DNA of 64,000 bases, from positions 743,440 to 807,439 of the forward strand of contig MKVW01000003.1 of assembly GCA_001898965.1 (NCBI GenBank), read 5' to 3'. Source of the stretch: Rhizobiales bacterium 62-17. GTDB lineage: Bacteria > Pseudomonadota > Alphaproteobacteria > Rhizobiales > Beijerinckiaceae. Under the pieces are notes generated by a model. It worked only from the letters and a program-made list of their open reading frames with translations, ran no database searches and was not told the DNA's origin. Below, in pieces: positions 33,230 through 42,100 of the stretch (the first letter of the stretch is position 1; each line of letters opens with the position of its first letter). Both the position numbers and the translations under genes were made by a program.

Positions 33230-34375
33230 TTACGGCACATACTTCCAAGCACCTTTTTCCAGTCTGACCACGACAAACCCACGTTTGTCGGCACCATACA
33301 CTTGGCCAGATTTAAAATTGTAAATCGAATGCGTTCCCTTCAGATCGACCGTCGAAAAGATAGCGTTCTTCAACGCACTCCGAAATTGAGATGTACCGGG
33401 TTTTGCCTGGGCTAATGCCCGTTTGCCAGCATCCTGAATGATCAGCCACGCGTCAAAGGCATAGGCGGAAATCCCGTCCGTCGGCGGCCCGCCGTTGATC
33501 TTGCTGTAAGCTTCTCGAAACGCCATCGATATCGATTTGCTGAAATGATCGTCGGGAAGTTGCTCCGCCACGACCACGGGCCCCGTGGACACATTGATGC
33601 CTTCAACGGCCCGTCCACCCACTCGCACGAAATCCGGATTGACGAGCGGCGACGTTCCATAGATCGGCCCCTTGTATCCGCGCTCCGCGAGCGCCAACGC
33701 GGGCAGTGCACCTTGTGTGCCCGAACCACCCAAAAGAATGCCTTCTGGGCGAGCGGCTAAAACTTTTAGAATTTGCCCCGTAACGGAAGAGTCGCTCCTG
33801 GCATATCTCTCGTTCGTCAGAATTTTCAATCCGGCGCCTGCTTCCGCGGCTTTGGCACCATTGTAAACGAGATCACCCCAGGCATCGGAAAAGCCGATAT
33901 AGCCGACATTCTTGATGCCATCGCGCGCCATGCGGTCCGCGATGACTTCGATCATCAGCGGCGGAGGCTGAATGACACAGATCGACCAATAGTCATCCGG
34001 CTCGCGTTTGACCGCCGTTATGGGCGCCAAAGCGATCATCGGCACTTTCAACTCGCTGGCAACAGCCGCTATGGCAATCGAAGAGGGAGAGTTGGAACTG
34101 CCCATCAGAACATCGACATTCTCTTCCTCGATCAGTTTACGAGCATTTCGCGCTGCGCTCGTCGGATCGGAACTATCGTCGAGCTGGATAAGCCGAATCT
34201 TCTTGTCCCCAATCGTACCCATGTAGGCGGAGGCGGCGGCAACGCCGCGTGCGAGCGGCTGGCCCGTCGATGCCGCAGGTCCGCTGAGCGAGGTCACGAA
34301 CCCGACCTTGATTTCCGCCTGCGCGGCCGTGCTTGCGAGCAGAAATAAGCCCGCCATCGTTGCAATCTTATTCAT
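33230..34375 (-). CDS. ABC transporter substrate-binding protein, branched-chain amino acid type
   Basis: A 381-residue periplasmic binding protein of the Peripla_BP_6/LivK type. Signal peptide MNKIATMAGLFLLASTAAQA, then EIKVGFVTSLSGPAASTGQP, the family start. LIEEENVDVLMGSSNSPSS and GPIYGTSPLVNPDFVRVGG follow the two-lobed fold. It lies 39 bases downstream of the cupin gene on the same strand. No permease or ATPase gene is adjacent, so it is an orphan that may feed a Liv-type transporter encoded elsewhere or act in sensing. Confidence 0.88.
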   Translation of the reverse strand: MNKIATMAGLFLLASTAAQAEIKVGFVTSLSGPAASTGQPLARGVAAASAYMGTIGDKKIRLIQLDDSSDPTSAARNARKLIEEENVDVLMGSSNSPSSIAIAAVASELKVPMIALAPITAVKREPDDYWSICVIQPPPLMIEVIADRMARDGIKNVGYIGFSDAWGDLVYNGAKAAEAGAGLKILTNERYARSDSSVTGQILKVLAARPEGILLGGSGTQGALPALALAERGYKGPIYGTSPLVNPDFVRVGGRAVEGINVSTGPVVVAEQLPDDHFSKSISMAFREAYSKINGGPPTDGISAYAFDAWLIIQDAGKRALAQAKPGTSQFRSALKNAIFSTVDLKGTHSIYNFKSGQVYGADKRGFVVVRLEKGAWKYVP

Positions 34376-34414
34376 GAAATCCCCCCAACGCTCATTTGCG
34401 ACAAGACCGGCGGC

Positions 34415-34765
34415 CTACATCCAGCCGGGCCGGTCCTCTCCTTGCGTGACCAGAACGATCGTTTCCGTGAGCGCCGTTTCGATGTGCGGATAACCGGGAT
34501 CGAGGAAGTAGACGCCGCCGCCTTCCACGCGGATGGTTTCCGAGCCTTGCTGTTCGACCTGCATGCATCCTTCAAGCACCATGACCTGCACCCATTTGGT
34601 GTGCGTATGGTGCGGGATTTGTAGTCCTGCAGGCATTTTGAAGAATGCGGATCGCACGCCGTGGTCGCCCTCGAACAGAACCGCTTTCTCCATCGCGGCC
34701 CCATGAACGTCGATCTGCTGCCAGTCGAGCCCCCATTTTGAACGGTAGGTCAATCCGCTGCTCAT
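34415..34765 (-). CDS. Cupin domain protein
   Basis: A 116-residue single-domain cupin. The first metal motif is IPHHTHTKWVQVMVLEGCMQV (His52 and His54 in HHTH, Glu65) and the second is YFLDPGYPHIE with its own His. It could be a small dioxygenase, isomerase or ligand-binding protein. It is divergent from the LysR gene, 83 bases away, and precedes the orphan binding protein; the three probably form one regulatory unit. Confidence 0.82.
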   Translation of the reverse strand: MSSGLTYRSKWGLDWQQIDVHGAAMEKAVLFEGDHGVRSAFFKMPAGLQIPHHTHTKWVQVMVLEGCMQVEQQGSETIRVEGGGVYFLDPGYPHIETALTETIVLVTQGEDRPGWM

Positions 34766-34848
34766 CCTATTCTCCCCTCCGCGGCTGATACCGCGATGTC
34801 GCCTCTGGATTGGGAGCTTAGGAAGCAGTCTTCTTATTTTTCAAATTC

Positions 34849-35808
34849 ATGATTAGTATGATGATTATGCACAAGGCGAATTTAAGAGGAATCGACCTGA
34901 ACTTGCTGGTGGTGTTGCGTGCGCTGCTGACCGAGCGGCACATCACGCGTGCCGCCGAGCATTTGAATATGAGTCAGCCTGCCGTCAGCCACGCCCTCAA
35001 CCGTCTCAGGCTCCTGTTCAAGGACCCGCTCCTGACGCGATCAGGCAGAGGCATGCAGCTCACGCCGCGCGCGACCGAACTGGCAAGAACCCTCGAGGTC
35101 GTCATTTCCAACGTCACGGAGATGTTCGACCGCAATCCATTTGACCCCGCCAAAGCAATCGGACGCGTCCGGATTAGCGCAACGGAAGGCGCCATCAGCG
35201 CCGTTCTCCTCGATGCGCTGGCGACCATGTCGATCCGCGCTCCAGGCATCGAGATCGATATCTCAAGCGAGATGACGCGCATTTACGAGCGCTTGCGATC
35301 AGGCGAAATCGATGCGGCCTTGGATGTTTTTTTCGATATCCCGCAAGCCGGCTTTTGCGCGCAACCGCTTTTCGCGAATTCTCTTGTCTGCCTCACACGC
35401 AAGACGAGCAGCCATGCCGGAAAGAAAGGGATCAGCCTGGCCGAGTATAGCTCAGCCTCTCACGCACAGATCATTGGCGGGACAAATCTCCTCATTGAAC
35501 AATATCTCAGAGAAGCCGGCATCAAGAGACGAATAAGCCTAAGCCTGCCAAGCTATGCGACCGCCGCCGCCGTTGCTTCCAGGACCAACTTGATCTTGAC
35601 GCTGCCGGAAATGCTCGCGGAACGCGCCGCAAAGATGTTTCCGCTCGCCATAAAGCGTCTGCCTCTGAAATTGCCGAAAGTGACCTTGGCCCTCATCTGG
35701 CACCAGCGCAGCGATGCGGATGTCGTACAGAAATGGGTCCGCCAGCAAATTTTGAGCAAAGGAACCGCTGTCGCCCCTTCAAGGGCCGGGGCGAGGCCTA
35801 GCTTATAA
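34849..35808 (+). CDS. LysR family transcriptional regulator
   Basis: A 319-residue LysR regulator. The N-terminal helix-turn-helix shows LNLLVVLRALLTERHITRAA, then LNMSQPAVSHALNRLR and DPLLTRSGRGMQLTPRA. The C-terminal co-inducer domain follows from about residue 95 (VRISATEGAISAVLL). Several ATGs are clustered at the start (34849, 34858, 34861, 34867), so the first few residues are uncertain. It is divergent from the cupin/binding-protein pair and likely controls it in response to their ligand. Confidence 0.88.
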   Translation: MISMMIMHKANLRGIDLNLLVVLRALLTERHITRAAEHLNMSQPAVSHALNRLRLLFKDPLLTRSGRGMQLTPRATELARTLEVVISNVTEMFDRNPFDPAKAIGRVRISATEGAISAVLLDALATMSIRAPGIEIDISSEMTRIYERLRSGEIDAALDVFFDIPQAGFCAQPLFANSLVCLTRKTSSHAGKKGISLAEYSSASHAQIIGGTNLLIEQYLREAGIKRRISLSLPSYATAAAVASRTNLILTLPEMLAERAAKMFPLAIKRLPLKLPKVTLALIWHQRSDADVVQKWVRQQILSKGTAVAPSRAGARPSL

Positions 35809-35932
35809 GGAAGACTGCGATCTGATCCCGAAGCGCGGCGCGTGCCCTGTGTGCCATCGCACAGCCGCCCTCGGCCCCAGAGCGCATAAGAGCCACACCA
35901 AGGCCGAGGCAGTCGGCCGGTAGGAGAGGCTC

Positions 35933-36229
35933 ATGTCCCGCAATCGCATCAACTTCGAAGGTGAAAGCCGCGGATATGCGAATGTCCGTTTTGGCCGCAC
36001 TGTGATCATTGCCCTGTCGACCCTGCTGGTCGGTGGCGCACTGGTTCTCGCGCAAGGCAATGGCGTGAAGGCCGCCAACGGCACGGCGGTGAAAGTCGCC
36101 ATGGCGGAAACGGTGGCTCCGGCTCCGGTGGCACCGCAAGTTGCAGCCACACCGATTCAGCCGCGCAAACAGGTTCGGGTCATTCCGCTCTATAATATCC
36201 CGGCCGAGCAGCAGACCGAGCGTCGCTGA
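35933..36229 (+). CDS. Small single-pass membrane or secreted protein
   Basis: A 98-residue protein of unknown function. A polar, basic N-terminus (MSRNRINFEGESRGYANVRF) precedes one hydrophobic segment (TVIIALSTLLVGGALVLAQG, about residues 23-42), followed by an Ala/Pro/Val-rich part (VAPAPVAPQVAATP) and a basic end. SD GGAGAGG is 5 bases before the ATG. It ends 12 bases before the convergent quinone-reductase gene. Confidence 0.6.
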   Translation: MSRNRINFEGESRGYANVRFGRTVIIALSTLLVGGALVLAQGNGVKAANGTAVKVAMAETVAPAPVAPQVAATPIQPRKQVRVIPLYNIPAEQQTERR

Positions 36230-36241
36230 TTTACAGCCGCG

Positions 36242-37195
36242 TTACACTGTGAAGACGGTGCGCCGGGTGCTGTCATCTTGCGGCCAGGCCTGCTCGACCT
36301 CCAACAAGGGCACAGCCTTGGTCGCAATCTGGAAGCCACCGGGCTTGGCTGCCCGCAGCAGCCCGTCGATGCTCCGGATGAAGCGCTCCCTTGGAACGCT
36401 TCCGAGCCCGCTGCCCATCAGCTCGATCGCCGATGAACGCAACACCGCGCTTGGCAGTGCGATATCAGAACCGCTCACCGCACCGATCTGAACAAAGCGG
36501 ATCGGCACGGCCTCGGCGCCCGCCTTGGCTCCGGCGATCAGCAGACATTCGGCACTCTTGCCCCACAGATAGTCGATAACGACATCGATCCCTTCCGCGA
36601 ACTGTTCCTTGAACCGCGCCTCGAGAACCGTTTCGTCTCCCCCCAGCTGGATCGTTACATCGGCGCCGAGCGCTGCGACCGATCGCAGAGCCTCGACATT
36701 GCGGCCCGTCGCGATGACCTTTTTCGCGCCGAGATGTTTGGCGATCTGCACAGCCAGACGGCCAGCCGTTCCGGTGGCGCCGTTGACGAGCACGGTCTCG
36801 CCAACCTTCAGCCGCGCCCGTTCCGCATAAGCGGCCCAAGAGGACATGCCGGGATTGGCGATGGCGGCAGCGGTGACGTCGTCGAGATCGTCGGGCACGG
36901 CCAAGCAATGGGCGGCGGGCAGCACGACGCGCTCGGCCATGCTGCCGTAAGGCGCCTTCGGCAGGATGAAATAGACCCGGCGTCCATCATCAAGACGGCC
37001 TACGCCATCGATGCCGACGACAAAAGGAAACTGGCCCGACGAACTGTAGTGCTGGCCGGAGGCCCGGCTTTTGACAACTTGGCTGATGGCGGCCGCCGTC
37101 ACCGAGATGCGATTTTCGCCCGCGGTCGGCGTCGGCTCCTGAAAATCTCCGTACACGGGCGTTTGCCCGGCTTTCTGAACGATGGCGGCCTTCAT
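36242..37195 (-). CDS. Zinc-independent MDR/quinone oxidoreductase
   Basis: A 317-residue medium-chain dehydrogenase/reductase of the quinone-reductase type, using NADPH. The cofactor motif is LVNGATGTAGRLAVQIAKHLG (about residues 133-153). Zinc-binding Cys are absent. The start at 37195 follows AAGGAAA with a 6-base gap; the frame open to 37258 crosses a palindromic operator and is not coding. It is divergent from the MarR gene, whose site at 37216-37238 lies immediately upstream, so repression by that MarR is likely. Substrate unknown; quinones or alpha,beta-unsaturated carbonyls are typical. Confidence 0.86.
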   Translation of the reverse strand: MKAAIVQKAGQTPVYGDFQEPTPTAGENRISVTAAAISQVVKSRASGQHYSSSGQFPFVVGIDGVGRLDDGRRVYFILPKAPYGSMAERVVLPAAHCLAVPDDLDDVTAAAIANPGMSSWAAYAERARLKVGETVLVNGATGTAGRLAVQIAKHLGAKKVIATGRNVEALRSVAALGADVTIQLGGDETVLEARFKEQFAEGIDVVIDYLWGKSAECLLIAGAKAGAEAVPIRFVQIGAVSGSDIALPSAVLRSSAIELMGSGLGSVPRERFIRSIDGLLRAAKPGGFQIATKAVPLLEVEQAWPQDDSTRRTVFTV

Positions 37196-37215
37196 GACGA
37201 TTTCCTTTCGGGCCA

Positions 37216-37238
37216 TTATGTGCATAATGCACATAATG
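37216..37238. promoter_or_regulatory. MarR operator 1
   Basis: A 23-base palindrome: arms attatgtgcat and its exact complement around one central base. It lies between the divergent quinone-reductase gene (start 37195) and the MarR gene (start 37249). The core pattern is ATGTG-N7-CACAT. Confidence 0.82.
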
Positions 37239-37248
37239 GAGCGCCTGA

Positions 37249-37761
37249 ATGCCGTCAATCAATAATGTGCAAAATACACATATTCGTGATCAACTACGCC
37301 AGCTTCACAGGGCCATTCTTGAAATCATCGGCGTGATGAACAAGCCGCAGCGCGACGAGATACTGATCAAGGCGGCTGGAATTCCGCTCGATCGAGCGTT
37401 ATTTCCTCTGCTCGTCGGGATCGAGCGGTTCGGGCCTATCGGCGTGGTGGACATGGCTGAAGGTGTCGGGCGCGATTACACGACGGTCAGCCGACAGGTC
37501 GCCAAGCTTGAAAGTCTGGGTCTGGTGGAACGTCGCAGCAGCGCTGCGGATCGCCGGGTGCGCGAAGCGGCCATTACGGCAAAAGGCAAGGCGATGACCG
37601 ATCTCGTCGACACGGCGCGCGATCGGATTCTCGGTGACATCTTTTCAACATGGGACACGCACGACATCGACGAACTGGTGCGGCTCATGCGCAAGTTCGC
37701 GGATGCGGTGAAGGATGAACCGGCGAATGGTTCATCGAAGCCAGTCAGTGATTCCGGGTGA
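37249..37761 (+). CDS. MarR family transcriptional regulator
   Basis: A 170-residue winged-helix repressor. The recognition region is VVDMAEGVGRDYTTVSRQVA (about residues 65-84), followed by LESLGLVERRSSAADRRVRE, the wing with conserved Asp-Arg. GGAG lies 8 bases before the ATG. It is divergent from the quinone-reductase gene with two matching palindromes around its start, which strongly suggests autoregulation and control of that gene. The last 17 bases overlap the convergent small gene at 37745. Confidence 0.88.
   Translation: MPSINNVQNTHIRDQLRQLHRAILEIIGVMNKPQRDEILIKAAGIPLDRALFPLLVGIERFGPIGVVDMAEGVGRDYTTVSRQVAKLESLGLVERRSSAADRRVREAAITAKGKAMTDLVDTARDRILGDIFSTWDTHDIDELVRLMRKFADAVKDEPANGSSKPVSDSG
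37265..37281. promoter_or_regulatory. MarR operator 2
   Basis: A second ATGTG-N7-CACAT site (atgtg at 37265-37269, cacat at 37277-37281). Its centre is 46 bases from that of operator 1, and it lies within the first codons of the MarR gene. Confidence 0.65.
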
Positions 37762-38008
37762 GCCGCTTGCGATTGGCGCGGACAGTACGGCGCACCTTGC
37801 GCACCACGTCTTCGGTCGAGCCGCCAAAGGCCATGTGAGTAGCCGCCTCAGCGAGAGCGATGCCCTTCTCGCTCACCATGCGGTTGGCCTCGCTCATGGC
37901 GGCCGGGCCGCCAAGCGCCAGCTTCGCCAAACGAAGGGCAATCACCTGCTGTGATTCAAACATCAGCATTGCCGAGTCGAAACCCAATTTCGCAAAGGCA
38001 TTGATCAT
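37745..38008 (-). CDS. Small helical protein of unknown function
   Basis: An 87-residue, mostly helical protein without signal peptide: FDSAMLMFESQQVIALRLAK, then MSEANRMVSEKGIALAEAAT and a strongly basic C-terminus (VVRKVRRTVRANRKRLTRN). The pattern recalls phasin-like proteins and small helical proteins common in Hyphomicrobiales, but I cannot assign it. A GTG 15 bases upstream (38023) is in frame. A ggccggcg/cgccggcc hairpin at 38034-38056 lies just upstream. It overlaps the end of the MarR gene on the other strand. Confidence 0.55.
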   Translation of the reverse strand: MINAFAKLGFDSAMLMFESQQVIALRLAKLALGGPAAMSEANRMVSEKGIALAEAATHMAFGGSTEDVVRKVRRTVRANRKRLTRNH

Positions 38009-38152
38009 TGAAAAACCAACCACTTCATGAATTGGCCGGCGCGCTGAACGCCGGCCGGAATATGCGGCGCGAGGGAATATATGTCACACCACGGTCATAA
38101 CAATAATAATTGACGCGTTTCTGTACCGCATCGCGATAATAAGGCAGACTTA

Positions 38153-38785
38153 TCAACCAGATGTGATGCTGCGATGCAATGTGGGGTGGTAGCCTGCAAC
38201 CAATGCGCGCAAAGTGGACGGCGGCGTCAACATCTGTGGTTGCATCCCTTTGATCTCCTCGCGCCGATAGCCGCCCGGCGACCATCGCCACGATTGGCCG
38301 CCCGCCACCGTATAATCGGCGGATCCATCCCGCAGCATGACACCATCGGGCAGCCTATCGACGGGCCCCGGCACACCATGCAGGCGCTTGTGCTTCTCCC
38401 TGCCCTCGCCCGCCAGCCGCTCGCGATGCAAAGCCGCATCCATCTGCGCGACCTTCGGCAAAGCAACGGCGTTACCGTCCGCCCAGGCGGCTTGAAAGCG
38501 TTTGGCATCGTCGCGGCGGCAGAAGAAGCACGGGCGATGGCCGGCGGCGAGCGCCGTCGCCTCGTCGAGGAAGAACAGTTCGGTCCAGCTGCGTCGCGCC
38601 ATCACCGCACGCCGGCGGCCTTTGAATTCACAGACGCAGACAATCCAGGCGTGGGTCGTCCACCGCCGCTTGAGCAGCGTGCGCGTCGTTGGATCATGAA
38701 TGATGCCGCGATTGCCGGTGAAGGTGCCGCGCTCCGGTATGGCAACGATCTCGCCATCCGGCAGCACGCGGTTTTGCAGCGGCAT
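38153..38785 (-). CDS. Conserved hypothetical protein with CxxC motif
   Basis: A 210-residue protein that I recognise only as a conserved alphaproteobacterial hypothetical. Its N-terminal half has IPERGTFTGNRGIIHD, WTTHAWIVCVCEFKGRRR and RSWTELFFLDEATALAAGH, followed by RPCFFCRRDDAKRF, a CxxC that may bind metal. The C-terminus is polar with aromatic residues (SWRWSPGGY). The ATG overlaps the stop of the DUF72 gene (TGATG), so translation is coupled. Function unknown. Confidence 0.7.
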   Translation of the reverse strand: MPLQNRVLPDGEIVAIPERGTFTGNRGIIHDPTTRTLLKRRWTTHAWIVCVCEFKGRRRAVMARRSWTELFFLDEATALAAGHRPCFFCRRDDAKRFQAAWADGNAVALPKVAQMDAALHRERLAGEGREKHKRLHGVPGPVDRLPDGVMLRDGSADYTVAGGQSWRWSPGGYRREEIKGMQPQMLTPPSTLRALVAGYHPTLHRSITSG

Positions 38786-39597
38786 CAGGCCAGTTTCTCG
38801 ATCAGCGCCTGAGCCGCAGCCGGATTGCGCTCCTTGTGGCCGCCGATGATATAGATGAACACGTCGGTCGGTGGCGTCTTGGTCTTGGGTAGCGGCGCGA
38901 TTGGTGTCATGCCTTTGGGAATGTCGCCTGCCGCCCAAGCGCGGGCCGCTTCGGCCCATTTTTCGATGGTCGCGGCGGTGAAGCCGCCCTTCACCTTTTC
39001 ATCGGTGATGGTGATGCGCGCATAAACGAAATCGGCCGTGCGGTCGGCGATCTGCAAATAGGAATTGCCGGCGGCGCAGACCACGGCGACACCATGCTGG
39101 CGCGCCAGTTCGATAAAGTCCGGCGTCGAAAAACTGTCATTGCGCACTTCGATGACGTGACGCAGCGGCTGATCCTCAATGGTCTTCGGCAACAGGGCCA
39201 GAAAGGCGCCCATGTCGGCGGCGTCGAATTTCTTCGACGGATGGAATTGCCAATTGACCGGACCGAGCCGGCTTTTCAGTTCGGCGACGCCGCTGCCCAG
39301 GAAGCGCGCGACGGAATCGCCGGCCTCCGCCAGCACGCGGCGATTAGTGGAAAAGCGCGTGCCCTTCATCGAGAAGATGAACCCTTCGGGCGTTTCGTTA
39401 TGCCATTTGATGAAACTGTCGCGCTTTTGCGAACCGTAATAGGTGCCGTTGATCTCGATCGAGGTCAGATGCCGGCTGGCATATTCGAGCTCGCGCTTCT
39501 GCGTGAGGCCATCAGGATAAAAGGTGCCGCGCCAGGGCTCGAAGGTCCAACCGCCGACGCCGATCCGGATATTGGCCTTGGCCGCTTTCGCCATCAT
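38785..39597 (-). CDS. DUF72 (YecE-like) family protein
   Basis: A 270-residue TIM-barrel protein of the DUF72 family. It shows IRIGVGGWTFEPWRGTFYP at the start, then ASRHLTSIEINGTYYG, FIFSMKGTRFSTN and LGPVNWQFHPSKKF, all family blocks. The biochemical role is unknown. It follows the DoxX gene by 13 bases and overlaps the next gene by one base, so the three genes (39979 to 38153) form a likely operon. Confidence 0.88.
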   Translation of the reverse strand: MMAKAAKANIRIGVGGWTFEPWRGTFYPDGLTQKRELEYASRHLTSIEINGTYYGSQKRDSFIKWHNETPEGFIFSMKGTRFSTNRRVLAEAGDSVARFLGSGVAELKSRLGPVNWQFHPSKKFDAADMGAFLALLPKTIEDQPLRHVIEVRNDSFSTPDFIELARQHGVAVVCAAGNSYLQIADRTADFVYARITITDEKVKGGFTAATIEKWAEAARAWAAGDIPKGMTPIAPLPKTKTPPTDVFIYIIGGHKERNPAAAQALIEKLA

Positions 39598-39610
39598 GCC
39601 CTCCTTGTTT

Positions 39611-39979
39611 TTACATCAACAGCAACAGCCCGCCGATCACTGCCGCATTGCCGAATAGATTGCTCACATGAAAATGCCGTCGCAGCGGATCGGCCACCAG
39701 CCAGAAACGATGAAAGATCGCCGAAGCCGCGATGGTGAAGACGATCAGCAGCGCCGCCGCCACCGGCGTGTGCCAATCGAGCGCCAGCATGATCCCGGCG
39801 GCGATCTGCACGGCAAATCCGATCCACAGGACCAGCCAGGGAAAGGGAATGCCCGCGTCGATCATGCGGTCCACGTGCTGCTGCTGTTTCCATCCGGCGT
39901 TCATGATGCCCGTGCCGACGAATAAGAGAGCGATCAGCAGTTGTCCCACGACCTGCAACACGGTTTTGTCAGCATACAT
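39611..39979 (-). CDS. DoxX family membrane protein
   Basis: A 122-residue protein with four membrane segments: VLQVVGQLLIALLFVGTGIM, then PWLVLWIGFAVQIAAGIMLAL, AAALLIVFTIAASAIFHRFW and LFGNAAVIGGLLLLM. This is the DoxX layout. First gene of the likely operon with the DUF72 gene. Unlike the DoxX gene at 22488 it has no ECF-type promoter in front. Confidence 0.84.
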   Translation of the reverse strand: MYADKTVLQVVGQLLIALLFVGTGIMNAGWKQQQHVDRMIDAGIPFPWLVLWIGFAVQIAAGIMLALDWHTPVAAALLIVFTIAASAIFHRFWLVADPLRRHFHVSNLFGNAAVIGGLLLLM

Positions 39980-40065
39980 GATAAGGCTCGCTCAATGACC
40001 GGCCGAACCTATCCAAGTTCGGGCGCTCCCGCCAGCAAGGCGCGGAAAGCGCCGAAAGCCCGGGA

Positions 40066-40425
40066 TTAAGCAAAGATTTTGCCGTAAACGTCCGGCTTGA
40101 ACCCCACCGTCAGCTTACCGTCGACGTCGAGCACAGGGCGTTTGATCATCGAGGGCTGCGCCAGCATCAGCGCAATCGCTTTCTTTTCGGTGAGCCCTTC
40201 CCGGTCCTTCTCGGGCAATTTGCGGAAGGTTGTGCCGGCCCGGTTGAGCAAGGTCTCCCAGCCGACAACGCCGGACCACTTCTCCAGCGACGCCTTGTCG
40301 ATGTCGGAAACCTTATAGTCGTGGAACTGATAAGTGACGCCATGGTCGTCGAGCCAGGTGCGCGCCTTCTTCATCGTGTCGCAATTCTTGATCCCGTAGA
40401 TGGTGATCGCTTTCGCCTTGGCCAT
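40066..40425 (-). CDS. yffB: ArsC family reductase-like protein (YffB/Spx type)
   Basis: A 119-residue thioredoxin-fold protein of the ArsC/Spx family. ITIYGIKNCDTMKKARTWL contains the single active-site Cys15; the rest (RKLPEKDREGLTEKKAIALM, SMIKRPVLDVDGKLTVGF) matches the YffB branch, which is thought to act with glutathione. True arsenate reductases share the fold, but no ars genes are nearby. It is divergent from the cytochrome bd operon. Confidence 0.86.
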   Translation of the reverse strand: MAKAKAITIYGIKNCDTMKKARTWLDDHGVTYQFHDYKVSDIDKASLEKWSGVVGWETLLNRAGTTFRKLPEKDREGLTEKKAIALMLAQPSMIKRPVLDVDGKLTVGFKPDVYGKIFA

Positions 40426-40684
40426 GATCGTCTCCTATTGATTCCGACTATGACGCGAGGATCGAAGCTTCGGCAAGGGTTCGCCAGGCTCGCGCATCTG
40501 CTCTTCCACATGCGACGCGCGGGCGCAGTCGCATTTCGCCACACCTGCTCGATCCATCTGAAAACAATTGCGATTTTGACCACTGTCGTAATGCGTGCAA
40601 CAATGTCGCAATTTCGCGGCGCTGTGCGACGTGCTTAGCGTCGCTGCGGTCCCGGCGAATGGCTGGGAAAGACGCGAGCGACAC

Positions 40685-42091
40685 ATGTTCGATCATCTCG
40701 ATCCCGTTCTTCTGGCCCGCATTCAATTCGCCTTCACGGTCAGCTTCCACTTCATCTTTCCCTCTTTCTCCATCGGCCTCGCCAGCTATCTCGCCGTGCT
40801 CGAAGGCCTGTGGCTGTGGACCGGAAAGCAGCTCTACTTCGATCTGTTCAAATACTGGCTGAAGATTTTCGCCGTCGTCTTCGGCATGGGCGTCGTGTCC
40901 GGCATCGTCATGTCCTATCAGTTTGGCACCAACTGGTCGGTATTCTCCGACAAGGCCGGCGCCGTGATCGGTCCGCTGATGGCCTACGAAGTGTTGACGG
41001 CTTTCTTTCTCGAAGCCGGTTTTCTCGGCGTCATGCTGTTTGGCCTCAACCGGGTCGGCAAGAATTTGCACTTCGCCGCGACGGTGATGGTCGCTGTCGG
41101 TACATTCATTTCCGCCTTCTGGATTCTCTCCGCCAATAGCTGGATGCAGACGCCGACCGGCCATGAAATCGCCGCCAACGGCCAGTTCGTGCCGGGCCCA
41201 AGCTGGTGGGCGATCGTCTTCAACCCGAGTTTTCCCTATCGGCTCACCCATACGGTCATCGCCGCCTATCTGACCACGTCGCTCGTCGTGGGCGGTGTCG
41301 GCGCTTGGCATCTGCTGCGGGGCCATAAGGATCCGCGCACGCGCAAAATGTTCTCCATGGCGATGTGGATGGCGGCCATCGTGGCACCGATCCAGATTTT
41401 CGTCGGCGACCAGCACGGGCTCAACACGCTGGAACATCAGCCGGTGAAGGTGATGGCCATGGAAGGCCATTACGACAGCCATCCCAACGGCGCGCCGCTC
41501 ATCCTGTTCGGCATTCCCAACAGTGCCGAGAAGCGCGTCGACTACAAGATCGAGATTCCCAAACTGTCGTCCCTGATTCTCAAACACGATCTCAACGCGC
41601 CGCTGGCCGGGCTCGATACGGTGGCGGATGATCGCAAGCCGCCGATCGGCATCGTCTTCTGGTCGTTCCGCATCATGGTGGGCCTGGGCATGCTGATGCT
41701 GCTGCTGGGCCTGTGGAGCCTGCTGGCGCGCTGGCGTGGCCGGCTCTACGATTGGCCGCTGCTGCATCGCTTCGCCATCGCCATGGGGCCAGCGGGTTTC
41801 GTCGCCGTCATCGCCGGCTGGGTGACGACGGAAGTCGGCCGCCAGCCCTGGACGGTCTATGGCCTCTTGCGCACCGTCGACAGTGCGTCGCCGCTGGCGG
41901 CCTCCGCCGTCGCCACGTCGCTCATCGCTTTCGTCATCGTCTATTTCATCGTCTTTGGTCTCGGCGTCCTGTACTTGCTGCGGCTGATGGCGAGCCCGCC
42001 CGCCAGTGGCGAAAGCGACCTCGATCACGATCCTTCGCGCGCCGCCGGGCTCACGCCCGCCCCGGCGGTCGCCAGCAAATCCTTCCGGTGA
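40685..42091 (+). CDS. cydA: Cytochrome bd ubiquinol oxidase subunit I (CioA-like)
   Basis: A 468-residue inner-membrane subunit carrying the haems and quinol site of the bd oxidase, which reduces oxygen without pumping protons. IQFAFTVSFHFIFPSFSIGL has the first haem-ligand His; SYQFGTNWSVFSDKAG and GRQPWTVYGLLRT are conserved. The short Q loop points to the cyanide-insensitive (CioA) group. The start at 40685 matches the conserved N-terminus MFDHLDPVLLARIQ; a GTG at 40595 would add 30 unlikely residues. First gene of cydAB plus the small subunit. Confidence 0.95.
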   Translation: MFDHLDPVLLARIQFAFTVSFHFIFPSFSIGLASYLAVLEGLWLWTGKQLYFDLFKYWLKIFAVVFGMGVVSGIVMSYQFGTNWSVFSDKAGAVIGPLMAYEVLTAFFLEAGFLGVMLFGLNRVGKNLHFAATVMVAVGTFISAFWILSANSWMQTPTGHEIAANGQFVPGPSWWAIVFNPSFPYRLTHTVIAAYLTTSLVVGGVGAWHLLRGHKDPRTRKMFSMAMWMAAIVAPIQIFVGDQHGLNTLEHQPVKVMAMEGHYDSHPNGAPLILFGIPNSAEKRVDYKIEIPKLSSLILKHDLNAPLAGLDTVADDRKPPIGIVFWSFRIMVGLGMLMLLLGLWSLLARWRGRLYDWPLLHRFAIAMGPAGFVAVIAGWVTTEVGRQPWTVYGLLRTVDSASPLAASAVATSLIAFVIVYFIVFGLGVLYLLRLMASPPASGESDLDHDPSRAAGLTPAPAVASKSFR

Positions 42092-42100
42092 GGTGAGATC

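Noticed and set aside
40066..40425. Arsenate reductase
   Set aside because: ArsC fold, but the sequence fits the YffB/Spx-type branch and no arsenic resistance genes are nearby; the ArsR at 16490 belongs to a different operon.
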